From Streptococcus pseudopneumoniae (lineage in GTDB: Bacteria > Bacillota > Bacilli > Lactobacillales > Streptococcaceae): a stretch of 64,000 nucleotides of DNA. Below the pieces are notes generated by a model that worked only from the letters and a program-made list of their open reading frames with translations, searched no databases and had not been told where the DNA came from. Numbering within the stretch: position 1 is the stretch's first letter; every line of letters starts with the position of its first letter. The DNA is taken from the NCBI RefSeq assembly GCF_001074155.1, contig NZ_JUUZ01000008.1, positions 42,522 to 106,521 of the forward strand, read 5' to 3'. The translations under genes and the position numbers were made by a program. Shown here piece after piece: positions 1 to 7,610 of the stretch.

Positions 1-401
1 TTGCAGACCAAGTCGAATCCATGTTATCAGAACGATTTGGTGTCTTTGATACAGACATTCATATCGAACCAGCACCAATCCCTGAGGATGAAATCCTAGA
101 TAATGTATATAAAAAATTGCTCATGAGAGAGCAACTGATTGACCAAGGAAATCAACTGGAAGAATTACTTGCAGAAGACTTCGTTTATATCCGCCAGGAC
201 GGACAAGAACTTGACAAGGGAGCCTATAAGGCTGAAAAAGAACTAACCTCTGCTATCAAGGAGCTTCATTTAACTTCTATCAGTCAAAAGACTAAACTCA
301 TCCGCTACCAAGTCGGTGATACCATTCATACCAGCATCTGGCGTCGCCACGAAACTTGGCAAAATATTTTCCATCAGGAAACCAAAATAGAAAAAGACTA
401 A
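1..401 (+). CDS. mntE: Cation diffusion facilitator, C-terminal part (manganese exporter MntE type), partial
   Basis: Only the last 132 residues are present; the frame is open from base 3 to the left edge, so the start lies outside the window. The visible part begins at the end of the CDF cytoplasmic domain (ESMLSERFGVFDTDIHIEP) and continues with about 100 residues of an added C-terminal domain that looks like a small NTF2/SnoaL-type fold. This tail, including the stretch DEILDNVYKKLLMREQLIDQ, matches what I recall of pneumococcal MntE, the Mn(II) efflux pump of the membrane. The transmembrane metal-binding part cannot be checked here. It converges with scrK on a shared terminator. Confidence in the family is high; the Mn specificity rests on recall of the pneumococcal protein. 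Confidence 0.8.
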   Translation, partial: ADQVESMLSERFGVFDTDIHIEPAPIPEDEILDNVYKKLLMREQLIDQGNQLEELLAEDFVYIRQDGQELDKGAYKAEKELTSAIKELHLTSISQKTKLIRYQVGDTIHTSIWRRHETWQNIFHQETKIEKD

Positions 402-404
402 AGC

Positions 405-437
405 AAAACTCCCAACTTTCTCAGTTGGGAGTTTTTT
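405..437. terminator. Bidirectional terminator between mntE and scrK
   Basis: A 12-bp perfect stem (AAAACTCCCAAC at 405-416 with GTTGGGAGTTTT at 424-435) has T-runs on both strands, placed right after the mntE stop and right after the scrK stop. Confidence 0.9.
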
Positions 438-443
438 ATATTC

Positions 444-1331
444 TTATTTTGCAACGCTCTTAGCAAGAACGAAGTTTCCTAGTGTAGCTGAACCATTTCC
501 AGCAACAGCTGGAGTCACGATATAGTCACGTACATCTGGAACTGGTAGGTAGCCGTTGAGCAAGGATGTGAATTTCTCACGTACACGGTCAAGCATATGT
601 TGTTGAGCCATTACCCCACCACCAAAGACGATGACATCTGGACGGAAAGTTACAGTCGCATTCACTGCAGCTTGAGCAATGTAGTAGGCTTGAACATCCC
701 AGACAGAGTTGTTGAGTTCAATGTTTTCCCCACGAACACCTGTACGAGCTTCCAAACTTGGACCAGCTGCATAACCTTCCAAACATCCATTATGGAAAGG
801 ACAAACACCTTTAAATTCTTTTTCAATATCCATTGGGTGTCTAGCCACATAATAATGACCCATCTCAGGGTGACCGACACCGCCAATAAACTCGCCACGT
901 TGGATAACACCTGCACCGATACCTGTACCGATAGTGTAATAAACCAAGTTTTCGATACGACCGCCGGCATTATTACGAGCAACCACTTCACCGTATGCAG
1001 AACTATTTACGTCTGTTGTGAAATACATAGGCACGTTTAGAGCGCGACGAAGAGCACCAAGCAAGTCGACATTTGCCCAGTTAGGTTTTGGAGTTGTTGT
1101 GATAAATCCGTAAGTTTTTGAGTTTTTATCGATATCGATTGGACCAAATGAACCAATGGCAAGTCCTGCAAGATTGTCGAATTTTGAGAAGAACTCAATG
1201 GTTTTATCGATTGTTTCAATAGGTGTTGTTGTAGGAAATTGTACCTTTTCTACAACGTTATAGTTTTCATCTCCGACAGCACAGACAAATTTTGTACCGC
1301 CTGCTTCCAAGCTTCCGTATAGTTTTGTCAT
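444..1331 (-). CDS. scrK: Fructokinase (ROK family)
   Basis: Phosphorylates the fructose released when sucrose-6-phosphate is hydrolysed, giving fructose-6-phosphate for glycolysis in the cytoplasm. The 295-residue protein has the ROK phosphate-binding start (EAGGTK, 9-14), the catalytic Asp in TTDVNSS (Asp107), the GTGIGAG loop (135-141) and the ROK zinc site His154 / Cys177-His180-Cys183. It lies downstream of scrA on the same strand but is separated from it by a BOX repeat and a strong hairpin, and has its own extended -10 promoter, so it is probably transcribed both alone and with scrA read-through. The location next to scrA/scrB/scrR supports sucrose-derived fructose as substrate; other ROK hexokinases are a remote alternative. 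Confidence 0.93.
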   Translation of the reverse strand: MTKLYGSLEAGGTKFVCAVGDENYNVVEKVQFPTTTPIETIDKTIEFFSKFDNLAGLAIGSFGPIDIDKNSKTYGFITTTPKPNWANVDLLGALRRALNVPMYFTTDVNSSAYGEVVARNNAGGRIENLVYYTIGTGIGAGVIQRGEFIGGVGHPEMGHYYVARHPMDIEKEFKGVCPFHNGCLEGYAAGPSLEARTGVRGENIELNNSVWDVQAYYIAQAAVNATVTFRPDVIVFGGGVMAQQHMLDRVREKFTSLLNGYLPVPDVRDYIVTPAVAGNGSATLGNFVLAKSVAK

Positions 1332-1358
1332 GATTAACCTCTTGTATTTATTTTCTTT

Positions 1359-1367
1359 ATTATAGCA
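1359..1367 (-). promoter_or_regulatory. Extended -10 promoter of scrK
   Basis: On the minus strand TGCTATAAT (TGN + TATAAT) lies 28 bases upstream of the scrK ATG, with a GAGGT ribosome binding site between. No good -35 hexamer is seen, as is usual for extended -10 promoters. Confidence 0.65.
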
Positions 1368-1430
1368 TATTTCCAGACTGAAAATTACTCAATATTTTAG
1401 ATTTTCCTCTGTAAATTTTACCATTTAAAC

Positions 1431-1463
1431 AAAAACGAACAAACATGACATTTGTTCGTTTTT
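1431..1463 (-). terminator. Hairpin terminator downstream of scrA
   Basis: A 13-bp perfect inverted repeat (AAAAACGAACAAA / TTTGTTCGTTTTT, loop CATGACA) ends in a T-run on the minus strand. It follows scrA and the BOX element and precedes the scrK promoter. The T-run exists on both strands. Confidence 0.75.
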
Positions 1464-1487
1464 TGATCTATTAAATCGAAAGTAGTG

Positions 1488-1640
1488 TACTCAATGAAAA
1501 TCAAAGAACAAACTAGGAATCGAGCTGCGGATTGCTCAAAGCACAGCTTTGAGGTTGTAGATAGAACTGACGAAGTCAGTAACACATACATACGGCAAAG
1601 CGAGTATGACGCAGTTTGAATTTGATTTTCGAAGAGTATT
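1488..1640 (-). repeat. BOX element (boxA-boxB-boxC, minus orientation)
   Basis: About 153 bp. Reading the plus strand: boxC (ACTCAATGAAAATCAAAGA...), one boxB with the hairpin CTGACGAAGTCAG, then boxA with ACGGCAAAGCGAGTATGACG and the end TTTTCGAAGAGTATT. This is the multicopy pneumococcal-type BOX repeat; boxA carries several changes from the usual CTACGGCAAGGCGACGCTGACG. In transcript order boxA comes first and begins at the stop codon of scrA. Confidence 0.93.
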
Positions 1641-3534
1641 AAGCTTTAACTTCGATGATTGCATCCCCCTTAGCAACTGATCCAGAAGCAACTGGATTTA
1701 CTGAAGCAAAGTCTGCAGTGTTTGTTACGATAACCATAGTAGCGTTATCAAGTCCTGCAGCAGCAATCTTAGCTGAGTCAAATGTTCCAAGAACATCTCC
1801 AGCTTTAACCTTGTCACCTTGGGCAACTTTATGGTTGAAGCCTTCACCATTCATTGAAACAGTATCGATACCAACGTGAATTAAGATTTCAGCACCGTTA
1901 GCTGTTCTCAATCCATAAGCATGGCCAGTTGGGAAGACGATTGTTACTTCAGCATCAGCTGGTGCATAAACAACATCTTGGCTAGGTTTTACGGCGATAC
2001 CTTGTCCCATAGCTCCGCTTGAGAATACTGGGTCATTCACATTTGAAAGAGCAACGACGTCACCAACGATTGGTGTTTGGATGACACCTTCGCTAGGTGA
2101 AGCAAGTGTACCAGTTACTGCCTCTTCTGTTAAACGGTCAGTTTCAGCTTCAGAAATTGCTCCTGCAACCTCTTCTACTTCATCTTCGTAACCAAACATG
2201 TAAGTAAGAGCAAAACCAAGTACAAATGATACAGCTACCATAAGAAGGTATTGTAGAAGTTGTCCATTACCAATGTAAAGCATTGTACCTGGGATGATTG
2301 TGATACCATTACCAGTACCAGCAAGTCCTAGGATTGAAGCAAGTCCACCACCGACTGCACCAGCAATCAATGAAAGGAAGAATGGCTTACGGAAACGCAA
2401 GTTAACCCCAAAGATAGCAGGCTCAGTAATACCTAGGAAGGCAGAAAGAGCAGCTGGGAAAGCAAGTGTTTTAAGTTTAGGATTTTTAGTTTTCACACCA
2501 ACGGCTACTGTCGCAGCACCTTGAGCAGTCATAGCTGCAGTAATGATAGCGTTGAATGGGTTAGCATGGTCAGCAGCAAGCAATTGAACTTCAAGCAAGT
2601 TGAAGATGTGGTGAACACCTGATACGACGATCAATTGGTGAACTCCACCAATCAAGAAACCACCAAGACCGAACGGCAAGTTAAGGAGTGCTTTTGTTCC
2701 AAGAAGGATGTAGTTTTCAACAACGTGGAAGACTGGTCCGATAATAAACAAACCAAGAATTGACATGACCAAAAGTGTTACGAATGGTGTTACCAAGAGG
2801 TCAAGAACGTCTGGAACAACCTTACGAACAGCTTTTTCAAATTTAGCTCCGACAACCCCGATAATGAAGGCCGGAAGAACTGAACCTTGCAAACCTACAA
2901 CTGGGATAAATCCGAAGAACTGCATTGCAGTTACTTCACCACCAGAAGCAACAGCCCAGGCATTTGGAAGGGAGCCAGATACGAGCATCATACCAAGAAC
3001 GATACCAACGGCTGGATTACCACCGAATACACGGAAGGTTGACCAAACGACCAAACCTGGCAAGATAATAAAGGCTGTGTCAGTCAAGATTTGAGTGTAA
3101 GTTGTCACATCTTCTGGAAGTGTCATTCCAAGAGCAGTCAAGAGACCACGAACACCCATGAAGAGACCAGTTGCTACGATAACTGGAATGATTGGAACGA
3201 AGACGTCACCGAAAGTACGGATGGCACGTTGGAACCAATTTCCTTGTTTTGCAGCTTCTGCTTTCATTTCAGATTTTGTAGAAGTTGGCAAACCAAGAGC
3301 TACGACTTCATCGTACATCTTGTTTACTGTACCAGTACCAAAGATGATTTGGTATTGACCTGAGTTAAAGAAAGCACCTTGAACTTTTTCCAAGTTCTCG
3401 ATAGCATCCTTATTGATTTTCGCTTCATCTTTCACCATCACACGGAGGCGAGTCGCACAGTGAGCTACACTGTTGACGTTCTCACGTCCACCCAAGGCTT
3501 CGATGACTTTTTTTGCAATTTCTGTATTGGTCAT
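1639..3534 (-). CDS. scrA: PTS sucrose-specific EIIBCA component
   Basis: Imports sucrose across the membrane and phosphorylates it to sucrose-6-phosphate using phosphate from HPr. About 631 residues in the order IIB-IIC-IIA: the IIB phosphocysteine is in AHCATRLRV (Cys26 from the ATG), the middle is a polytopic IIC domain (from about 105 to 460), and the C-terminus is a glucose-type IIA domain with HVGIDTVSMNGEGF, where the phospho-His lies. I chose the ATG at 3532-3534; a TTG two codons upstream (3540) is also in frame behind AAGGAG, so the start is uncertain by two residues. Divergent from scrB, with a shared regulatory region; the stop codon abuts a BOX element. Confidence 0.95.
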   Translation of the reverse strand: MTNTEIAKKVIEALGGRENVNSVAHCATRLRVMVKDEAKINKDAIENLEKVQGAFFNSGQYQIIFGTGTVNKMYDEVVALGLPTSTKSEMKAEAAKQGNWFQRAIRTFGDVFVPIIPVIVATGLFMGVRGLLTALGMTLPEDVTTYTQILTDTAFIILPGLVVWSTFRVFGGNPAVGIVLGMMLVSGSLPNAWAVASGGEVTAMQFFGFIPVVGLQGSVLPAFIIGVVGAKFEKAVRKVVPDVLDLLVTPFVTLLVMSILGLFIIGPVFHVVENYILLGTKALLNLPFGLGGFLIGGVHQLIVVSGVHHIFNLLEVQLLAADHANPFNAIITAAMTAQGAATVAVGVKTKNPKLKTLAFPAALSAFLGITEPAIFGVNLRFRKPFFLSLIAGAVGGGLASILGLAGTGNGITIIPGTMLYIGNGQLLQYLLMVAVSFVLGFALTYMFGYEDEVEEVAGAISEAETDRLTEEAVTGTLASPSEGVIQTPIVGDVVALSNVNDPVFSSGAMGQGIAVKPSQDVVYAPADAEVTIVFPTGHAYGLRTANGAEILIHVGIDTVSMNGEGFNHKVAQGDKVKAGDVLGTFDSAKIAAAGLDNATMVIVTNTADFASVNPVASGSVAKGDAIIEVKA

Positions 3535-3571
3535 TTGCAAAAATCTCCTTATAAAAAATTTTGTTCTTGTT

Positions 3572-3585
3572 TGAAAGCGATTTTA
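3572..3585. promoter_or_regulatory. Catabolite responsive element (cre) upstream of scrA
   Basis: TGAAAGCGATTTTA matches the cre consensus TGWAANCGNTNWCA at all defined positions but one. It lies in the scrA leader just downstream of the predicted transcription start, a usual place for CcpA repression. Confidence 0.65.
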
Positions 3586-3602
3586 CTCGCCCTACGAGTA
3601 TT

Positions 3603-3640
3603 ATTTTATCATCTTTCAAAAATATGTCAAGCGTTTTGCA
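3603..3640 (-). promoter_or_regulatory. scrA promoter with overlapping ScrR-type operator
   Basis: On the minus strand TTGACA (3625-3630), 16-bp spacer, TAAAAT (3603-3608). The imperfect palindrome TGTCAAGCGTTTTGCA (3625-3640) covers the -35 and resembles the scrB operator at 3796-3811, with the central CG typical of LacI-family sites. Confidence 0.7.
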
Positions 3641-3795
3641 GAAAAAGTTTTTTGATTGTTAAAATTTTTGATAGTTTTTGCTACTTTCTTGATAAAATTC
3701 TCTCTAAAACGCCTATTTCTACGTGTTTTTATGTGTATTTTTTCAAAAACTTTCATATTTTCATTAATTTTCATAAAAATAAGTCCCTAATTATC

Positions 3796-3834
3796 TGTCA
3801 ATCGTTTGACATTTTTTTCTTAATTTTATGATAA
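3796..3834 (+). promoter_or_regulatory. scrB promoter with overlapping ScrR-type operator
   Basis: The near-perfect palindrome TGTCAATCGTTTGACA (3796-3811) contains the -35 TTGACA (3806-3811), followed by a 17-bp spacer and TGATAA (3829-3834). Binding of ScrR here would block RNA polymerase. The rest of the 365-bp scrA-scrB gap is AT-rich and holds only the elements listed. Confidence 0.7.
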
Positions 3835-3852
3835 AAGACTTGCTTTTTTATA

Positions 3853-3866
3853 AGGAAACGTTTACT
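3853..3866. promoter_or_regulatory. cre-like site in the scrB leader
   Basis: AGGAAACGTTTACT fits 11 of 14 cre positions and contains AAACGTTT. It sits 33 bases before the scrB ATG and could bind CcpA or ScrR. Confidence 0.45.
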
Positions 3867-3899
3867 ATAAAGATAGTAGAATTAATGGAGGGAATATAA

Positions 3900-5354
3900 A
3901 TGGAATGGACTACTGAACGTCGTTACAGACGTTACGAAGATTGGACACAAGAAGAAAGAAAAGATATCCAAGAAAAGATGGCACAATCCCCATGGCACGT
4001 CAGCTATCACATTGAACCCAAACAGGGTCTTTTAAACGATCCAAATGGTTTTTCTTACTTCGATGGCAAATGGGTTGTTTTTTACCAAAATTTCCCCTTT
4101 GGTGCAGCTCACGGTTTGAAATCTTGGGTTGAACTTGAAAGCGACGACTTGGTTCACTTTGCTGAAACAGGTGTAAAAATATTACCTGATACTCCTTTAG
4201 ATAGCCACGGCGCTTACTCTGGATCTGCTATGCAGTTTGGCGATCAATTGTTCCTATTCTATACAGGAAATGTCCGTGATGAAAATTGGGTTCGCCACCC
4301 TTATCAGATTGGTGCCTTGATGGATAAGGACGGAAAGATTAAAAAAATTGATAAGATCTTGATTGATCAGCCTGCTGATGCTACTGACCACTTCCGTGAT
4401 CCACAAATTTTTAACTTTAAAGGACAATACTACGCTATCGTCGGTGGTCAGGACTTGGAGAAAAAAGGATTCATCCGTCTCTATAAGGCTGTAGACAACG
4501 ACTACACGAACTGGCAAGTAGTTGGCGACCTTGACTTTGCTAACGACCGTACTGCCTACATGATGGAATGTCCTAATCTGGTCTTTGTAGAGGAACAACC
4601 TGTCCTTCTTTACTGCCCACAAGGTTTGGATAAGAAAGTTCTAGACTACGATAATATCTTTCCAAATATGTATAAAATCGGGGCTTCCTTTGACCCTGAA
4701 AATGCTCGTATGGTAGATGTGTCTGAACTACACAACCTTGATTATGGGTTTGAAGCCTATGCTACCCAAGCCCTCAATGCTCCAGATGGACGTGCTCTTG
4801 CTGTCAGTTGGCTTGGTTTGCCAGATGTGTCTTATCCATCTGATCGTTTTGATCACCAAGGAACTTTCTCATTGGTCAAGGAACTTACCATTAAAGATGG
4901 CAAACTTTATCAGTATCCTGTAGCTGCTATCAAAGAACTCCGTGCTTCAAAAGAGGAATTTTCAAATCGTTCTGAAACCAAAAACACCTACGAACTTGAG
5001 CTTAACTTAGAAGCCGATAGTCAAAGTGAAATCGTCCTTCTTGCTGATAAAGACGGCAAGGGGCTCACTATTAACCTTGACCTTGTCAATGGCCAAGTAA
5101 CCGTTGATCGTAGTCAAGCAGGTGAACAATATGCTCAAGAATTTGGAACTACTCGCTCTTGCTCAGTTACTAATCAAGCAACTACTGTCAATATCTTCAT
5201 CGACAACTCTGTCTTTGAAATTTTCATCAATAAAGGAGAAAAGGTATTTTCTGGTCGTGTCTTCCCTCACGAAGATCAAAATGGAATCCTCATTAAATCT
5301 GGAAACCCAACTGGAACATACTACGAATTAGAATATGGTCGCAAAACTAACTGA
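3900..5354 (+). CDS. scrB: Sucrose-6-phosphate hydrolase (GH32)
   Basis: Cleaves the sucrose-6-phosphate made by ScrA into glucose-6-phosphate and fructose in the cytoplasm. The 484-residue protein has the GH32 hallmarks: nucleophile Asp47 in LLNDPNG, the transition-state Asp167 in FRDPQ and the acid/base Glu223 in MECPNL, followed by a C-terminal beta-sandwich domain (about 350-484). No signal peptide, as expected for an intracellular enzyme. Ribosome binding site GGAGGG seven bases before the ATG. Its last 20 bases overlap scrR in another frame, so the repressor is translated from the same message. Confidence 0.96.
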   Translation: MEWTTERRYRRYEDWTQEERKDIQEKMAQSPWHVSYHIEPKQGLLNDPNGFSYFDGKWVVFYQNFPFGAAHGLKSWVELESDDLVHFAETGVKILPDTPLDSHGAYSGSAMQFGDQLFLFYTGNVRDENWVRHPYQIGALMDKDGKIKKIDKILIDQPADATDHFRDPQIFNFKGQYYAIVGGQDLEKKGFIRLYKAVDNDYTNWQVVGDLDFANDRTAYMMECPNLVFVEEQPVLLYCPQGLDKKVLDYDNIFPNMYKIGASFDPENARMVDVSELHNLDYGFEAYATQALNAPDGRALAVSWLGLPDVSYPSDRFDHQGTFSLVKELTIKDGKLYQYPVAAIKELRASKEEFSNRSETKNTYELELNLEADSQSEIVLLADKDGKGLTINLDLVNGQVTVDRSQAGEQYAQEFGTTRSCSVTNQATTVNIFIDNSVFEIFINKGEKVFSGRVFPHEDQNGILIKSGNPTGTYYELEYGRKTN

Positions 5355-6300
5355 TGTCGCAAAACTAGCTGGCGTCAGCCCTACTACTGTTTCACGTGTC
5401 ATCAACAAAAAGGGGTATCTGTCTGAAATAACCATTCAAAAGGTTAATGATGCTATGCGTGAGCTGGGCTATAAACCCAACAACCTGGCTCGCAGTCTTC
5501 AAGGTAAATCAGCCAAGTTAATCGGTTTGATTTTCCCTAAAATCAGCCATGTTTTCTATGCTGAATTGATTGATAAATTGGAACACGAACTCTTCAAAAA
5601 AGGTTACAAGACCATCATCTGTAATAGTGAACACGATTCGGAAAAAGAACGCGAATACATCGAAATGCTAGAAGCCAACCAGGTGGACGGCATCATTTCG
5701 GGAAGTCATAACCTTGGGATTGAGGATTACAATCGCGTAACCGCTCCGATCATTTCATTTGACCGTAACCTATCACCAGACATACCTGTCGTTTCTTCTG
5801 ACAACTATGCTGGTGGTGTCCTAGCCGCTCAGACTCTTGCTAAAACTGGAGCCAAATCTATCATCATGATTACAGGAAATGACAATTCCAATTCCCCAAC
5901 TGGACTTCGTCATGCAGGTTTTGCTTCTGTCTTACCAAAAGCTCCTATTATCAATGTTTCCAGTGACTTTTCACCCCTTCGTAAGGAAATGGAAATTAAA
6001 AATATCCTGACCAAACAAAAACCAGATGCGATTTTCGCCTCTGATGATTTGACTGCTATTTTGGTTATTAAAATTGCTCAGGAGCTTGGTCTCTCTGTTC
6101 CTGAACAACTCAAGGTAATTGGCTATGACGGAACTTATTTCATTGAAAATTTCTATCCTCACCTCACTACCATTAAACAACCCTTGGAAGAAATTGCTCG
6201 CCTAACAGTTGATTTGCTCTTACAAAAAATTGAAGGCAAAGAGGTTGCTACTACTGGTTATTTCTTGCCAGTTAGTCTCTTGCCAGGTAAAAGTATTTAA
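5335..6300 (+). CDS. scrR: Sucrose operon repressor, LacI family
   Basis: DNA-binding regulator of the sucrose genes. The 321-residue protein opens with a LacI helix-turn-helix (AKLTDVAKLAGVSPTTVSRV, residues 3-22) and hinge, then a periplasmic-binding-protein-like effector domain (about 60-321, with the signature region IFASDDLTA). It overlaps scrB by 20 bases and is probably co-transcribed with it, so it would control its own level through the operator at 3796-3811. No strong ribosome binding site is seen before the ATG, consistent with translational coupling. Confidence 0.95.
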   Translation: MVAKLTDVAKLAGVSPTTVSRVINKKGYLSEITIQKVNDAMRELGYKPNNLARSLQGKSAKLIGLIFPKISHVFYAELIDKLEHELFKKGYKTIICNSEHDSEKEREYIEMLEANQVDGIISGSHNLGIEDYNRVTAPIISFDRNLSPDIPVVSSDNYAGGVLAAQTLAKTGAKSIIMITGNDNSNSPTGLRHAGFASVLPKAPIINVSSDFSPLRKEMEIKNILTKQKPDAIFASDDLTAILVIKIAQELGLSVPEQLKVIGYDGTYFIENFYPHLTTIKQPLEEIARLTVDLLLQKIEGKEVATTGYFLPVSLLPGKSI

Positions 6301-6306
6301 ACAAAA

Positions 6307-6331
6307 AACTCAGACTGAATCAGTCTGAGTT
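6307..6331. terminator. Bidirectional terminator between scrR and mvaA
   Basis: A 12-bp stem (AACTCAGACTGA / TCAGTCTGAGTT) follows the scrR stop, with T-runs on both strands; mvaA converges and ends at 6336. Confidence 0.9.
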
Positions 6332-6335
6332 TTTC

Positions 6336-7610
6336 TTATAATCTTAATTTTTTCAAAAGAGTTTGTGCTTTTTCTAAATTAAAAGTTTTTTCAGCAATCA
6401 AGCTTTCTACCAACTTAGGCACTTCTGCCTCTGTAGCTCCTGCAAGGAGGGCTAGTGACTTCGCTTGAAGTTTCATGTGTCCATGCTGAATCCCTGTGCT
6501 GACTAGTGCCTTAAGGGCCGCAAAATTCTGTGCAAGACCAATTGACACGATAATTTGAGCCAATTCCTTAGCTGATGGATGACCTAACAACTCATGGCTG
6601 AGAACTACACGAGGATTAAGACCAATTGATCCACCCTTGGTAGCAACTGGCATCGGCATAGTTAGCTCTCCTATTAGCTCTTCTGTTCCCAAATCCATCG
6701 TCCAACGACTAAGACCTCGATAGGAACCATCATGACTGGCATAGGCATGTGCTCCCGCTTCGATGGCACGCCAATCATTTCCTGTCGCAATCAAGAGAGC
6801 ATCGATCCCATTAAAAATTCCCTTATTGTGAGTAGCTGCTCGATAAGGATCTGCTTGAGCAAACTGGCTGGCTAAAACCATTTTTTCAGCTAGTTCACGC
6901 GCTTCATCCTTTTGGCGACTCAAATAACGAAAGGCAATCCGACAAGTTGCAGTTACTAGAGAATCTGTTGCGTAGTTGGACAAAATGCCCATTAAACTTT
7001 GCCCTAGACTTAGAGCCTCTAAGCTAGGTTTTAAAGCTTCAAGCATGGTATTGAGCATATTAGCTCCCATGGCTTCCTGAGTATCCACATGGAGATAAAC
7101 CACTAAAAAGTCAGCCTCACCAGAAATTTTTTCAACTTTTAGATCTCTCGCTCCACCACCACGTTTGACAATAGATGGATAGGCTTGGTTTGCTTGTTCG
7201 AGTAGCTCTGCTTTCTGACTCAAAATAGCCTGACATGCTTTATCCCTGTCTGGAACCTGATAAAGAGCTACCTGACCAATCATTTGACGTTGATGAACCT
7301 GAGCAGTAAAACCACCCGCACGTTTGATAATCTTACTAGCAAAACTAGCTGCAGCAACAACAGATGGCTCTTCGGTCACATAAGGAACGGTGTACTCTTG
7401 ACCATTTACCAGTACTTCTGGCACTACTGAGTATGGAAGTGAGAAGGTCCCCACTACATTTTCACTCAGTTGGTCCGCAACTGCTATACTAAGATTTTCA
7501 TTTTGCTCAAGACTTTCTTGGGCTTCAATAGAAGTAAGCGCCTGAGACTTAACGAACTCTAGGCGCTCTTGAATTGATTTTTTAGCAAATCCATTCCAAT
7601 TTTTTTTCAT
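6336..7610 (-). CDS. mvaA: Hydroxymethylglutaryl-CoA reductase, class II
   Basis: Reduces HMG-CoA to mevalonate, the committed step of isoprenoid synthesis in streptococci (undecaprenyl carrier, quinone-like lipids). The 424-residue soluble protein has the bacterial class II pattern: catalytic Glu50 in SENVVG, Lys263 in HNKGIFNG, Asp279 in GNDWRA, the MGANMLNT coenzyme loop (181-188) and the C-terminal catalytic His344 in LLGHPSA. There is no membrane anchor. Its ATG overlaps the mvaS stop codon by one base (TAATG), so the two are translationally coupled. Confidence 0.96.
   Translation of the reverse strand: MKKNWNGFAKKSIQERLEFVKSQALTSIEAQESLEQNENLSIAVADQLSENVVGTFSLPYSVVPEVLVNGQEYTVPYVTEEPSVVAAASFASKIIKRAGGFTAQVHQRQMIGQVALYQVPDRDKACQAILSQKAELLEQANQAYPSIVKRGGGARDLKVEKISGEADFLVVYLHVDTQEAMGANMLNTMLEALKPSLEALSLGQSLMGILSNYATDSLVTATCRIAFRYLSRQKDEARELAEKMVLASQFAQADPYRAATHNKGIFNGIDALLIATGNDWRAIEAGAHAYASHDGSYRGLSRWTMDLGTEELIGELTMPMPVATKGGSIGLNPRVVLSHELLGHPSAKELAQIIVSIGLAQNFAALKALVSTGIQHGHMKLQAKSLALLAGATEAEVPKLVESLIAEKTFNLEKAQTLLKKLRL

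Noticed and set aside
597..1040. A 147-codon open frame on the plus strand opposite scrK
   Set aside because: It lies wholly inside a well-supported ROK kinase gene, has no ribosome binding site and its product resembles nothing; it is an antisense shadow.
3379..3831. A 150-codon plus-strand frame running from scrA into the scrA-scrB gap
   Set aside because: It overlaps the conserved EIIB domain and the promoters and operators of the divergent sucrose genes; the product is low-complexity Phe/Leu-rich.
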